Assembly: GCA_016946835.1 (NCBI GenBank)
Contig: JACVTC010000133.1
Span: forward strand, 36,001-100,000
Length of the DNA stretch: 64,000 bases
Direction: 5' to 3'
From: Neocallimastix lanati (nom. inval.)
Taxonomy: Eukaryota; Neocallimastigomycota; Neocallimastigomycetes; Neocallimastigales; Neocallimastigaceae
Part shown: piece by piece, positions 1-12,513 of the stretch
Position numbering within the stretch: the first letter of the stretch is position 1
How the letters are laid out: each line of letters opens with the position of its first letter
The notes under the pieces: generated by a model
What the model was told of the DNA's origin: nothing
What the model saw: only the letters and a program-made list of their open reading frames with translations
Databases searched by the model: none
Made by a program: the position numbers and the translations under genes

Positions 1-456
1 ATTATTTATTTTTTGTTTATAATAATACTACTTTTTATGTATTTTTATTTTCTATTTTTATTATTTTTCTAATTTTTATTTAATTTAAATTTTATTATAT
101 ATATTAATTATATTCTTTTTAATAATTATGGTTTCTTAAAGGAATATTTTTCTCTGAGTATAGGATTAGCATTAAATAATTTGTAATCATAATACAAACT
201 ATTTTTTTTTCAGTATTCTTATGTATATATAACATAATATTTAAATAAATAATATAAAAAGAAATTCTACTAATTATTATAATATTCTAATGCATTTAAT
301 TATATTTCTATATTTTTATATATAAAAATATAATTTTTTTTTTTATTGATAGTTCTTCATTTCAATAACTGTCAAAGTATTATTTTATTTTATTTCTTTT
401 TTTTTTTTTAAAAAAAAATAAAATAAATCATACTAAATAAAAAAAAAAATTAAAAT
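1..456. other. AT-rich intergenic stretch downstream of the first esterase
   Basis: No coding potential is visible. The stretch is made of A and T runs and lies 3' of the minus-strand esterase, so its right end probably includes that gene's 3' untranslated region and polyadenylation signals. Confidence 0.6.
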
Positions 457-2415
457 TTATTTGAATAATAATGGAATGATATGTTCAAAACCTCTGTACC
501 ATACTGGGAAGTCATGAGTACCTCCTGGGTAAACTTCAGTCTTAAATTTACCATCTTCAATTCTATCCCATTCACTGAATGCCTTAACAGCATCTGGATA
601 AACCTTGTAAACTCTTTCATCAGCATCACCACAAATGGTGTAAAGACCCTTAATAGTTAAACTCTTATCTGGGAAGTTTTCTTCAGCCTTTTCAAGCATA
701 CCATAATCAAATCTATGAGAGAAAGCACCAAAGTAACTAATTAAATCAAGACATTCACCAATACCAATATATAATGTTTGGAATCCACCCATGGAAAGAC
801 CAGCTAAAGCAACATTTTCACGACCTTCCTTAATGTTGAAGTTGGCTCTCATGTATGGAATAATATCGTTTCTAAGTTCACCGCCAAACTTGTACCATGG
901 ATCAGTGTAATCAGCGTCATTATTATTTCTGAAGTCCTTACTGGCCATACCAGTTGGAATAACAAGAATGAACTTTTCAACAGAACCTTCTTCATCCTTT
1001 GGTTTAGCCATACCTCTATCCATCATACCCTTAATCTTACCACCAGAACCTTGATCGGTAAGACCCCAGTTGTTTTCAGTTTGACCAAAACCATGTAATA
1101 AGATGAATAATGGATATTTAGTGTCCTTATCTTCTGGATCATAACCTGCTGGTAAGTAAACCCAAGCTGGCTTGTTGTAAACATCACTTTCATCATTAGT
1201 AACGTAATCATGAGTTGGATATTCAATATGCTTAACGGTACCTCTGTCACTGTCACTTAAACCATCATCTGTAAATTTATCTTCTGGAGTACCTTCAATC
1301 TTATTGAATTTAACCTTCTTAATTTGAACCTTTAATTCATCATTGTCATTATTTCCAGTTTGATAAGCATTGAATTTAAGAGTAAATCCAATAATATCAT
1401 CATAGGTACAGTTTTCAATAATCTTAGACTTAATTTCATCTGTAAGTTTAACATTCTTAACTAAAGTACCATAGTATTTTCCTGATTCTTCACCAAAGTA
1501 TTCAACATCTTCAAAACCACTCCAGAAACCAGTGGCATCACGAGAGTAAACTCTGAAACCAAAACTTGGAGCCTTAGCATCAGCATTCCATTTTCCATTA
1601 ACTGGACTAAATACTAATTCAATATCAACGGAATCATAGTTTGAAAGATTAATAACTGATTTATCTTTTTTAATATAGAAGACAATACCACCACCGGAAC
1701 CAGCAGCATTAGCTACATAAGTTACTGAACCATCCTTATTAAATGTAATATCAGTAGCTTGTGAACCATCGAAAATTGAACTTTCATCGAAATCATAAAT
1801 TTTTTCATCACCAACAGTGAAGATATCAGTTGGATATTCACTTATAGATGGAGATGTGGTTGGTTCTGGTTCTGGTTCTGGTGTTGGAACTTCAGCTCCC
1901 TTTTCTTGGCAGTAAGATTGAATACCACACCATTGATTACTTTCATAACCCCAAGAACCATCAGCATCTGTTTCATAAACAGTACAACCATGACAACATG
2001 GGTATCCTAAAGCATCAGACCAACAAACTTCATCATTAACTCTGTCTTCATAAGTTGAAATACCACACCATTCATTGGTTTTCCAATTGTATCCCCAATC
2101 ACCATTACTGTCATGTTCATAGACAATTGGATTTTTACCAGTACAACATGGATAACCAAGACTTTCAGCCCAACAAGTTAATTCAGCAGCTGCTGAATAA
2201 GCTATTTATCATAAATTAAATAATTATTTAATAATAAAATTAATTTTTTTAGAATAATTAGCAATTAATTATTTTATAGTAAATGTTAATTTAAAATGTA
2301 TTATATATTTTATATTATATATATTTATCAAACATTTCATTATAAATATATATTATATAATTAAATAAAATATAATTAAAGGGAAATACTAAATTTTATT
2401 TATAGTTCTAATTTA

Positions 2416-2447
<32 letters not shown>

Positions 2448-2508
2448 TAATTCTTTTTTAAGATTTACCAGAAAGCAAAGTTGCTAATATTTTAAAAGAA
2501 TTTTTCAT
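457..2508 (-). CDS. Secreted dockerin-bearing CE1-type carbohydrate esterase (feruloyl/acetylxylan esterase-like), copy 1; two exons
   Basis: Exons are 2508..2469 and 2201..457, with an intron at 2468..2202 (GTAAAT donor, AATAG acceptor). Joining them gives 594 residues. The 40-base first exon supplies most of a signal peptide ([13 protein letters not shown], then AYSAAAE after the splice). Two fungal CBM10-type dockerins follow at about 21-62 and 71-108, each with the GYPCC and WCGI signatures. A Pro/Glu linker lies at about 115-135, then a beta-sandwich module of uncertain family at about 138-315, and an alpha/beta-hydrolase of the esterase D/CE1 type from about 345. The nucleophile is Ser483 in GLSMGG. 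Asp539 (ICGD) and His576 (GGTHD) complete the likely triad. By family it should release feruloyl or acetyl groups from xylan while docked in the extracellular cellulosome; the exact substrate is not decidable. The gene is a near twin of the one at 10106..12123. Confidence 0.9.
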
Positions 2509-5500
2509 TTTAATTTATTTTTCTTTATTATTATATATTAAATATATAAAATAATAAAATAAAAATTAGTTTGAATATCAGAAATTTATTACTTATAATT
2601 AATCATTTAATTTTATTATTATAAAGATATAAATTGTAAATAAATAAATAAGTTTTATTATTTTTATTATTATTTCAAATTTATACATATGAAATAATTT
2701 AAAAAAAAATAATAATAATAAATTAAACAGTATAATCATTTCATTATTTGAATTAATTTATAACTTACAAAAAAAAATATTCCTATGATATAAATATTTT
2801 TTTTAATTTGATGATTTTTAAATTATGGTGAAATATTTTAACTTTTATACAAAAAAAAAAAAAAATTAATTCCACATAAATTACAATTAAATTTAAGGTT
2901 ATAGAGTAGTTTTATATTACTAATATCAATATATTATTTTACTAAATTACTAATTATAGTTTATTTTTTACAATTATTAATATTTTCATTTTCAGTATTA
3001 AACTTTAAAATTATATATATATATACATACAAAATAAAAAAAAAAAAAGAAAATCTATCTTTCATATATAATTATATATTTCACATAATTATTTTTTTTT
3101 ACTATATTAATAATTCCTTTTATAATATATATATCATATTATATATTATAAAGTATTGGGTGACGTGTATTAATAAGTTTGCCTATCTTTTACACAACAA
3201 TTTTTATAATCCTTTTTATATAAAAAAAGTAAAAAGATGTTAAACTTTATATTAAAAGGTAAAGAACTAAATATCTTATTATTTATGTAATATTAAATGA
3301 TAGTGTAACCAAACATCCATTTAAATATAAATTAATACCAATAATGAGTCATGATTTATTAAAAAAAAAAATAGAGAACCTAACTATTTCTTTGTTTATC
3401 ATTTTTTTCTATATTTAGAATTTTATAAATATATTAATATGAAAAAAAAAAGATAATTAATATTTTTTAATTTATATGTTACACAAATAAAACATTTCAC
3501 AAAAAAAAAAAAGTTTATTATCATTAAATTATATTAATGATCAACATTGCTTTAATAAATATTTTTTAACATTGAAAACTAATTTATATTAAAAAGAAAA
3601 TAAATATATATATATAAATAAATATATAAACAATATTTTTTTTATTATAAAATAACTTTTTATAAAAAAATGATTTTCATTATGTAACTTTAAATAATTA
3701 ATAATTATGTTGACTTTTAAAAAAGTTTACATAGCTAAATGGTTCTTTAAAGTTGCATTATTTATAAAATAAAATTATTTATTAAATGAAGTTATTATTA
3801 AATAAAATTATTAATTAAAGAATTTCATTATAAAATGAAATTATTTGTTTTAGAATTTTCATAAAAGTTTTTTTTAATGATTTAATAAAAAAAATGTTTA
3901 TGGAACATTATATGATAATAATTTTGTTAATGAATAGATAAATAAAATAACTAGTTTAAGATTTATTAAATTAAGGAGAACAAAAAAATTGTAATAATTT
4001 TTATTTATACTTTAATTTTTTTTTGTTCTATTTAAGATATAAATATTTAAATTTTAAAAAGTAAAATTAATAAGGAACATATCATATATTATATAACTAT
4101 ATTTATTATTTATTATATAGTTGTATAGTTGATATCGATCTAAATAATAAAAAATTTCTCCCTTTTTATTATTGATATGTAATTTTTAAAAATCATAAAA
4201 AAAAAAGGAAAATAGGAAAAACTTTTTTTTTATTAATGTTAATGTTATTTTTACTTTTTTTTTTTTTTTAATTATTTTTAATTATTAGTAAAAATATATA
4301 ATTATATATTATAAATATAAATATATATTTATATTATTAAAAATAAAATTTTATAATAACGGTTAAGTAGATCTTTAGAATATTTCTGGCAATAAAAATT
4401 CTGATAAAAAGGAAAAAATCATAAAGTTTGGTTACAAATTTTTATTTTTTTTTATTATGAATAGAAATTATTTAATTTTTATTAATTGAATTGATACTCT
4501 AAATTTTTTGGTTTTTTGCATTTATTATTTGTTTTTTTTTTTTTTTTTTTATTTATATTTTTTTTATATTTTTTAATTTTTGTTTTTATTTTTTATATTT
4601 GTTTTTTTATTTATTTTAATTTCTTATTTTATTATCAATTAAAGTTACATGATAAATTAAATTATGTAAAAAAAAAAATATCATTATCATATCTATTATA
4701 TATATTATTCTAATATATTATATTTTATTATAATTATTAAATATATTTTTAATATATACATTTCCAATGATAATCATGAATTTTAAAACAATACAAAATA
4801 TTCTCACCATATATTAGAAAAAAAACTTTAAAATTTTATACAGGTTTAATAATTTCAATTTAAATCAAATTCTTTTTATATTTTTTATTAATTTATACTA
4901 ATTAAATAAAAAAAGAGTAGAATCTATAGTAATTTTAAATATTTTCATTATTAAGCTTTAAAATTATAAATATAATAAAATAATATTCTAAATCATATTT
5001 CAATAATAATATAATAAAATTTAATATTAATTATTTTTTTTCCCAAAATGATTATGAATTAATTTATTACAATATATAAATTTATAGTATATTAATATAT
5101 TTAGATTTACTATCAAATAATGAACATTATATATATAATTAAATTTGAAATATAAATAAAAAAAATACACAAATATAGATATTTTTATCTTTTTTTTTAT
5201 ATAGGAAATGTTTTTATTAAATGATATAAAATTAAATAAGAAGTACAAAAGTTTACATTAAAATACCATATCATAAATATTTATAAATGATATATATAAT
5301 ATGTAGTTCTTCAAAATATATGGATCCATATAATAAAATATACAAAATAAATAATATATAATAAATAATATATAATAAATAATAAATAAAATAATAAATG
5401 TTTATATTATATAATTAAATAATAATTAAATAACAAATAATAAAATAATAATAAATAATTAATAATTAAATAATAATAATTAATTAATTAATTAATTAAT

Positions 5501-5750
5501 TAAATAATAGATAATATTTAATAAATAAATAAATAAAAATGTATTTAAATTTATATCTAAAGATTTATATAAAAAATTTCATTTAATAAAAAATTTTTTA
5601 AATAATGTTTAATAACACATTATATGGTATTTAATACAAACAATTTATTTATGAATATATATTTATATTTTGTTAAAATTTAATAAAGTAAAAAAGTGAT
5701 ACATAAAAAAAAAATTAATAATTATTATAAATAATAAAAATACTAATAAA
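2509..5750. other. 3.2-kb AT-rich intergenic region, upstream of esterase copy 1
   Basis: No gene is recognisable on either strand. The region holds many A/T homopolymers, short AT microsatellites and low-complexity open frames rich in Phe, Ile, Tyr and Lys that look fortuitous. It should contain the promoter of esterase copy 1 (reading leftward) and of the ankyrin gene at 5751 (reading rightward). Confidence 0.6.
3154..3183 (-). promoter_or_regulatory. Candidate upstream element shared by the two esterase genes
   Basis: TATTGGGTGAC (3154..3164) is followed by ATTAATAAGTTTGCC (3169..3183), about 650 bases upstream of the esterase copy 1 start. The same two blocks, in the opposite orientation and with a wider gap, lie upstream of copy 2 at 12557..12609. 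GC-containing words of this length are rare in this background, so shared ancestry or function is likely. A regulatory role is inference. Confidence 0.35.
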
Positions 5751-6554
5751 ATGGTAACCATAGAAAAAAGGAACAATATATCAAAGATAATTAAAGAAAA
5801 TAATTTAAATGAACTTAAATTATTTATTGAAAAAAACAAAATCGATTTAAAAAAGTTCAATACCATTGACTTTGATTTTCTTATTTATTCCCTGAAAAAT
5901 AAAATTTCAATAGAAGTAATAAAATTTATAATCAATCAATGTCAGTATGAAACCTATAATTACTATGTACAAGAAGGGAAACAATATACTAGTAAAAGAC
6001 CACCAATTTTTTATGCAATAGCAACCAATAACTTTAAGATAGCAAATTTTTTATTGATAAATAATGCTGACATTAATTATAAAGAAAACGCATTAATATA
6101 TGATTTATTTAAGCATCAGTTATTAAATAAAAGTAATTTAAAATATATATTAAGTAGTGGCATTAGAATATTTGATAATTTTATCATTGAATTTTTAATA
6201 TCTAATATTTACTCCATAGAATATAATACTATACAAAGAATGAATTTTTTAGAAATTATTCTTAAATATTACTATTTTGATAATGATTTTATTATAAAAT
6301 TACTTTACATTTTTAAAAACAAAAATTCATTATCCACCAAACATTTACAAGAGTTATTAATAAATGAACATAAAATAGTTATTAAAGATGAATGGTATAA
6401 AGATGCTTGTTACTATGAAAATAATAATGCATTAAAAGTATTGCTTAAATATGATATTAGGAATAAAGATGAATTATTAAAAAAAATTGAATCCTATAAG
6501 AAATTAGATACTTATTATGACTTGGAAGAAAATTTTTACGATTTAGACCATTAA
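5751..6554 (+). CDS. Ankyrin-repeat protein, short form (267 aa)
   Basis: A single open frame of 267 codons starts at ATG 5751 and ends with TAA just before 6555. The N-terminal half resembles the leader module of the other ankyrin proteins in this window (helical segments around NLNELKLFIEKNKI and IEVIKFIINQCQYE). One clear ankyrin-like unit, with PIFYAIATNN and NNADINY signatures, sits at about residues 83-112. The remainder is helical, Asn/Lys/Ile-rich and only weakly repeat-like. It resembles a member of the large ankyrin families of gut fungi that has few recognisable repeats, or one truncated relative to the 1108-residue protein at 14505. No signal peptide or membrane segment is evident. 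Its role is unknown beyond probable protein binding. Confidence 0.7.
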   Translation: MVTIEKRNNISKIIKENNLNELKLFIEKNKIDLKKFNTIDFDFLIYSLKNKISIEVIKFIINQCQYETYNYYVQEGKQYTSKRPPIFYAIATNNFKIANFLLINNADINYKENALIYDLFKHQLLNKSNLKYILSSGIRIFDNFIIEFLISNIYSIEYNTIQRMNFLEIILKYYYFDNDFIIKLLYIFKNKNSLSTKHLQELLINEHKIVIKDEWYKDACYYENNNALKVLLKYDIRNKDELLKKIESYKKLDTYYDLEENFYDLDH

Positions 6555-6751
6555 AAAAAATAAATAAATAATTGTAAAATTGTAAATATAAAATATAAAT
6601 AATTTTTATAATTTTAAAAATCTAACTTAAAAATTAAGTTTTTTCGAAATTTTTATAATAAAAATAAAAAATAAATAAAAATAATATTAACAATAATTAT
6701 TATTATTGTTCAAATAAAGTAATCTATATATATACAAAAATTACTATAAGT

Positions 6752-6755
6752 AATA

Positions 6756-6816
<61 letters not shown>
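6752..6816. repeat. (TAA)n trinucleotide microsatellite
   Basis: About 20 uninterrupted TAA units lie roughly 200 bases downstream of the ankyrin gene. Non-coding. Confidence 0.9.
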
Positions 6817-6819
<3 letters not shown>

Positions 6820-7107
6820 TTTAATAAAAATTAAATATAGATTTATGTATTGATTTTTATTTTGAACTAAACTATATATATAATATTTATTCATTTGTTC
6901 ATAAAATTTTTATTTATATTCATTTATAGTAAATTAATATTTATATTTTTATTATTAATTATTATTTATTATCATAAATAATATATTTAATTATTTAATA
7001 TATATTTATTTTAGTGTATTTAATATATTTTAATATTATTTTACTTTAATAAAAGTAAAATAATATAAAAATTGGAATTAAATAATTTCTTTTATATTAT
7101 AATTTAT

Positions 7108-7134
7108 AAAGGTGAACAGTCCACCAAATAAAAG

Positions 7135-7166
<32 letters not shown>

Positions 7167-7210
7167 TTTTTTAATTTATAAATGAAATATTTAATCTATT
7201 GTTCACCTTT
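7108..7210. repeat. Inverted repeat with 11-bp GC-bearing arms
   Basis: AAAGGTGAACA at 7108..7118 is perfectly complementary to TGTTCACCTTT at 7200..7210. An A-rich and T-rich segment lies between them, including a long A run followed by T's. It could be a very small foldback element or a structured transcript end. No target duplication was found. Confidence 0.45.
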
Positions 7211-7772
7211 TAAATGGATTTAATTGACTTTCCTTCAAATATTATCTTTAAATTTTTTTTAAATTTTTTAAATTAAATAAGAAAAAGATTTTGTTAATTA
7301 AATATATCCTTGATTATTAATAAAAAAAAAAAAAACTTTACATATTTATTTATTTATTTATTTATTTTTAAATCATTATCTAATATATATTCCAATATAT
7401 ATGAAGTTAATTATTTTTTTGTATATTCATATCATTTAAAATATTTTTTTTTTTATAATTTATGATATTTTCTTAATATATTCAGTTATATAAAATTATT
7501 CCATTCATGCAGTTGAAATAATTATTGTAAATCGTTAAGGAATAAAGTTTTTATAGATTAAGGCTATTTATTTGATAAAATGATAGATTGAATCCAATCT
7601 CCTTTATTAGAATATAATAACTAATTTTTGAAATAAAAAAAATTCTTTATAACCTTTTCCATTATTACGAATCATAAATTAACATAGTTAGAATTCAATA
7701 TAATTTGTTTTAATAGTTCATTTTTAGCAAGGACCCGAAGTAGTATAATAATGAATACCTTAAGGAAGAATA

Positions 7773-7816
<44 letters not shown>

Positions 7817-8563
7817 TATATATTTAAAATATATAGATTATGGAACTAGTAATAATAAATATTATAAATAATTTATAATCAATATATAAAATATATAATA
7901 TGTATAAAGATAATACAAAATATAAAACATAGGATTCTAAATTAATAAAATATAATAATGTAGTAAATAATAATATAATATTTAATATATAAATTGTATA
8001 TTGTATATACCAGGAATATAAATTTAATTTTTTCAACAGAAGAAAATTATATTAATAAAAGTATATAGAAGATTAAAAAAAAAAAAATTTTTTATCATAA
8101 TTTTCTTTATTTTTATTTATTTTTTTTTTAATAAGTTGAAAATATATAAATATATATGTATATATATTATTTAAATTAAAAAAAAAAAAGGTGTTTATTA
8201 AAAGAATATTTGATATTCACTTAATTATTTTTAAAGAATAATAGGAAATCATTATTATTAATATATGAGTAGGAATAAATTTTAAAAATAAGTGATAATA
8301 CTTTCTGTTTCTAAATTTCAATTGTAATAATTCATCATAATTTTTTTTTCTTTAATATATATATACAAAAATTTTTTAATTTATTTATATATTATGTTAA
8401 TATATTATTATTTAGTTATTAAATTATTTATATATGATTCGACATATGATATATATAAAAAATTTTTAATATTTAAAATGTTCTCCTTAATTTTTATTTA
8501 CTTTATTTATTTATTTTTTTTTTAAATTTAGTCATAAAGAATAATTTATCTGCTATTGTTTTA

Positions 8564-9044
8564 TTTACTTTTAATTATTAAATGTTGGTCCAGTCGGTTA
8601 GGACGATACAGGTCACTGTAGAGGGCGGGGTTCGAATCCTCGGCATGGCACCAAATAATCGGATGAGGTTTCTATCCTGGGATATCATGAGACCACACGT
8701 GATGTCCATAAGGCTTTCCCTCAGATGATTATTTCACCCAACCCTGATACTACGCTTTGAATTGAAGCATAGACCTTGATGATTGTAAAATTTCCAATCG
8801 CCAATGATTACACCCACTAGGGAGGAGTTAATGGTTCCGTTCTGATGCTCGTGGTTATTAGAGATATATGTAGGAACGTTAGGAATGCATCTCCGGGCAG
8901 TGTGTAACGACGATTGAGAGCGGCGAAGCTGATACAGTATGCCAATAACTCATCACCTTACAGTTAATTAATAACTGTATGGCCATATGGGAGATGGGTA
9001 CCCATATGTGCAAGTCTATGTTTTTTTTTACTTTTAATTATTAA
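8564..9044 (+). mobile_element. tRNA-derived SINE with 18-bp target site duplication
   Basis: A GC-richer island (about 8582-9020) stands out from the surrounding AT-rich DNA. The head (8582 to about 8653) is tRNA-like. It has an A box within TGGTCCAGTCGG, a D-stem GTCC/GGAC, a perfect B box GGTTCGAATCC inside a T-arm CGGGG/CCTCG, and a GGCACCA end resembling a mature tRNA 3' end. An unrelated body of about 370 bases and a short poly(T) tract follow. Identical 18-bp copies of TTTACTTTTAATTATTAA flank the unit at 8564..8581 and 9027..9044, as expected for LINE-mediated insertion. The D-arm looks most like tRNA-Glu, but the parent tRNA is uncertain. Confidence 0.85.
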
Positions 9045-9641
9045 TTAAATTTATCTTGGAAAATAATTAACTGACATTGTTATATGATATTATTAAATAG
9101 ATATTATCTTGAAAAGTAAAGGTTTTTTCTATTTTTATTTTTATTTTTATTTTTATTTTTATTTTTATTTTTATTTTTATTTTTATTTTTATTTTTATTT
9201 TTATTTTTATTTTTATTTTTATTTTTATTTTTATTTTTATTTTTATTTTTATTTTTATTTTTATTTTTATTATAAAAAAAAAATGGAAAAATTAAATTTC
9301 TATTATAATAAGAAACAATAAAGATAAATATTCCTTTTTCTGAACCAAAAAAAAAAAAAAAAAAATCATGAAAATAAAAACATATAAATATACTAATATT
9401 GTAAATATTATTTTTTTTTTTTTAAATTAAAATTTTTAAAATTTAATATAAATCGAAATTTTATTTTATTTTTTTTTTTTTAATTTTTTTTATTTTATTT
9501 TTTATTTTATTTCTCTTTAATTTTTATATTTTTATTATATTATACATTTTTTTAACCAAACAATTGTTGTATTTCTACTATTAATAAGAAAAATACAACA
9601 ATTTAACTTATTATTATTATTATTTTTGATTTCTTATTTTA

Positions 9642-9687
<46 letters not shown>

Positions 9688-9976
9688 TTTTACTATTAAA
9701 TAAAAAATAAATTCTTTTATATTTTTTTTTTTTTTTTTTTTTAATATTATCTTGTAACCATTATACAAGTTTTTATTTTTAGGCTTAATCTTTTCTTTTT
9801 CTTTTTTTTATTTTAATGATAATAATCATAATTTCTAAAATAAATAATATAAAAATTATCTAAGATATATATATTTCATTCTAACGTTTTATTTTAAGTA
9901 TATTATTATTAGTATTATATATAATCTTTTTAATTATAATAAAGTTACATAAAATATAATACTTATCATTTTTTTT

Positions 9977-10023
<47 letters not shown>

Positions 10024-10105
10024 CTGTTTGTTTGTTTGTTTGTTTATTGATTTATCAAATTTAAAAAAAAATATTTTGGTTGGTTTTCAATTTAAAACTT
10101 TTTTT
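9045..10105. other. AT-rich intergenic region between SINE and esterase copy 2
   Basis: Only low-complexity sequence is seen: a hexanucleotide array, several long T runs (the longest over 40 bases near 9980-10023) and TTTG repeats at about 10026-10045. The right end probably holds the 3' untranslated region of the esterase. Confidence 0.6.
9126..9270. repeat. (TTTTTA)n hexanucleotide array
   Basis: About 23 near-perfect six-base units. The open frame read through it (alternating Phe/Tyr) is a by-product of the repeat. Confidence 0.9.
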
Positions 10106-11962
10106 TTATTTAAATAATTGTGGAATGAAATGTTCAAAACCTCTATACCATACTGGGAAGTCATGAGTACCTCCTGGGTAGACTTCATAGCTAAAGTTAC
10201 CATCTTCAACTTTATCCCATTTACTTAATACATCAACATAATTATAGAAATCACTGAATGGAGTTGGATCATTATCTCCACAAATGGTGTAAAGACGTTT
10301 AATAGTTAAATCCTTCTCTGGGAAATTGGTTTCAATTTTTTCCTTAAGATCATCAGTAAATGGATAGGAGAAGAAACCAAAGTAACTCATGATATCAAGA
10401 CATTCACCAATACCAATATATAATGTTTGGAATCCACCCATGGAAAGACCAGCCATGGCCATATTTTCACGACCTTCTTTAATGTTATAATTCTTTTTCA
10501 TATATGGAATAAGATCGTTTCTAAGTTCACCACCAAATCTATAGTATGGTTCAGTGTAATCATAGTTACCATTTTCTCTGTAATTTCTAGTGGCCATACC
10601 AGTTGGAACAACAAGAATGAACTTTTCAACAGAACCTTCTTCATCCTTTGGTTTAGCCATACCTCTATCCATCATACCCTTAATCTTACCACCAGAACCT
10701 TGGTCGGTAAGACCCCAATTATCTTCAGTTTGACCAAAACCGTGCATTAAGATAAATAATGGATATTTAGTGTCCTTATCTTCTGGATCATAACCTGCTG
10801 GTAAGTAAACCCAAGCTGGCTTGTTGTAAGTATCATTTTCATCATTAGTCATATAATCATGAGTTGGATATTCAATATGTTGAACAGTACCTCTGTCACT
10901 GTCACTTAAACCATCATCTGTAAATTTATCTTCTGGAGTACCTTCAATCTTATTGAATTTAACCTTCTTAATTTGAACCTTTAATTCATCATTGTCATTA
11001 TTTCCAGTTTGATAAGCATTGAATTTAAGAGTAAATCCAATAATATCATCATAGGTACAGTTTTCAATAATCTTAGCCTTAATTTCATCTGTAAGTTTAA
11101 CATTCTTAACTAAAGTACCATAGTATTTTCCTGATTCTTCACCAAAGTATTCAACATCTTCAAAACCACTCCAGAAACCAGTGGCATCACGAGAGAAAAC
11201 TCTGAAACCAAAACTTGGAGCCTTAGCATCAGCATTCCATTTTCCATTAACTGGACTAAATACTAATTCAATATCAACGGAATCATAGTTTGAAAGATTA
11301 ATAACTGATTTATCTTTTTTAATATAGAAGACAATACCACCACCGGAACCAGCAGCATTAGCTACATAAGTTACTGAACCATCCTTATTAAATGTAATAT
11401 CAGTAGCTTGTGAACCATCGAAAATTGAACTTTCATCGAAATCATAAATTTTTTCATCACCAACAGTGAAGATATCAGTTGGATATTCATTTGTAGATGG
11501 AGATGTGGTTGGTTCTGGTTCTGGTTCTGGTGTTGGAACTTCAGCTCCCTTTTCTTGGCAGTAAGATTGAATACCACACCATTGATTACTTTCATAACCC
11601 CAAGAACCATCAGCATCTGTTTCATAAACAGTACAACCATGACAACATGGGTATCCTAAAGCATCAGACCAACAAACTTCATCATTAACTCTGTCTTCAT
11701 AAGTTGAAATACCACACCATTCATTGGTTTTCCAATTGTATCCCCAATCACCATTACTGTCATGTTCATAGACAATTGGATTTTTACCAGTACAACATGG
11801 ATAACCAAGACTTTCAGCCCAACAAGTTAATTCAGCAGCTGCTGAATAAGCTATTTATTAAAATTAAATAATTAATTTTAAATATATTAAAATATTATAT
11901 AAATAATATAATAATGATAATAATTTATTATTTAATAATATATATTGATAAACAGACAAAAC

Positions 11963-11993
<31 letters not shown>

Positions 11994-12123
11994 ATAAAAA
12001 AATAAAAAACTAAAAAAATTAATTATTTTTTTATAATTATAAAATTATTTATCAAAATAAAAAATAAAACAAATAATAATTACCGGAGAGTAAAGTTGCT
12101 ATTATTTTAAAAGAATTTTTCAT
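10106..12123 (-). CDS. Secreted dockerin-bearing CE1-type carbohydrate esterase, copy 2; two exons
   Basis: Exons are 12123..12084 and 11850..10106, with an intron at 12083..11851 (GTAATT donor, TAG acceptor). The product is 594 residues, exactly as long as copy 1 and with the same architecture: signal peptide, two dockerins with GYPCC and WCGI motifs, Pro/Glu linker, beta-sandwich module and CE1-type esterase with Ser483 (GLSMGG), Asp539 and His576. From the intron acceptor to about the middle of exon 2 the DNA is almost identical to copy 1. The last ~500 bases of the catalytic domain differ clearly; residues about 435-450 and 500-560 carry most of the changes. The 40-base first exon has four differences and the intron has a different length. 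The two copies may differ in substrate range while sharing the targeting modules. Confidence 0.9.
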
Positions 12124-12477
12124 TTTCTTTTCTTTTCTTTAAAATAATAAAAATTAAATAAGTATATAAATATATAATTAATTAGATAAATATGTGAATA
12201 AATAAATAATAAATATATAATTAAAAAAATAAATTAAATTACTTTTTACTTTTACTTTTTTTTTTTTTTTTTTTTTTTTATTATTATGATAAAATTATAT
12301 TAAAGATTGATTAATAAATTATTCTATATTTATAAAAAAGTAAATACTTATATATGGAAATTCATATAATACTTACAAAAAAAATATTATTCTTTTTTTA
12401 TTTTTTTTTTTAATGTTATGAAATAAGTGAAATATAATTTCTTTTATATCAAAAAATATATATAAATTAATTAAATT

Positions 12478-12513
<36 letters not shown>

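Larger units (their letters stand above)
6555..8563. other. AT-rich intergenic region
   Basis: No gene is supported. The region contains a TAA microsatellite, one short inverted repeat (listed separately), a 26-base A run near 7140 and a poly(A) run of over 40 bases at about 7771-7814. Confidence 0.6.

Noticed and set aside
3154-3183. Origin or telomere-related element
   Set aside because: Only two copies are seen, both upstream of paralogous genes, so an inherited promoter segment is more likely.
4516-5248. Several Phe/Tyr/Ile/Asn-rich open frames
   Set aside because: They arise from T and A runs. No motif, no codon pattern, no start context or splice sites.
7824-8036. 70-codon hydrophobic minus-strand frame
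   Set aside because: Composed almost only of Ile, Leu, Tyr and Phe as expected from random AT-rich sequence. No homology signal, and its neighbours look identical in composition.
8582-8655. Functional nuclear tRNA gene
   Set aside because: Acceptor stem is weak, the anticodon arm does not form a normal 7-base loop, the CCA-like end is encoded, and the unit extends into a 370-base body with a target duplication, so a SINE explains it better.
9109-9321. Frame encoding alternating Phe-Tyr
   Set aside because: A direct by-product of the TTTTTA array.
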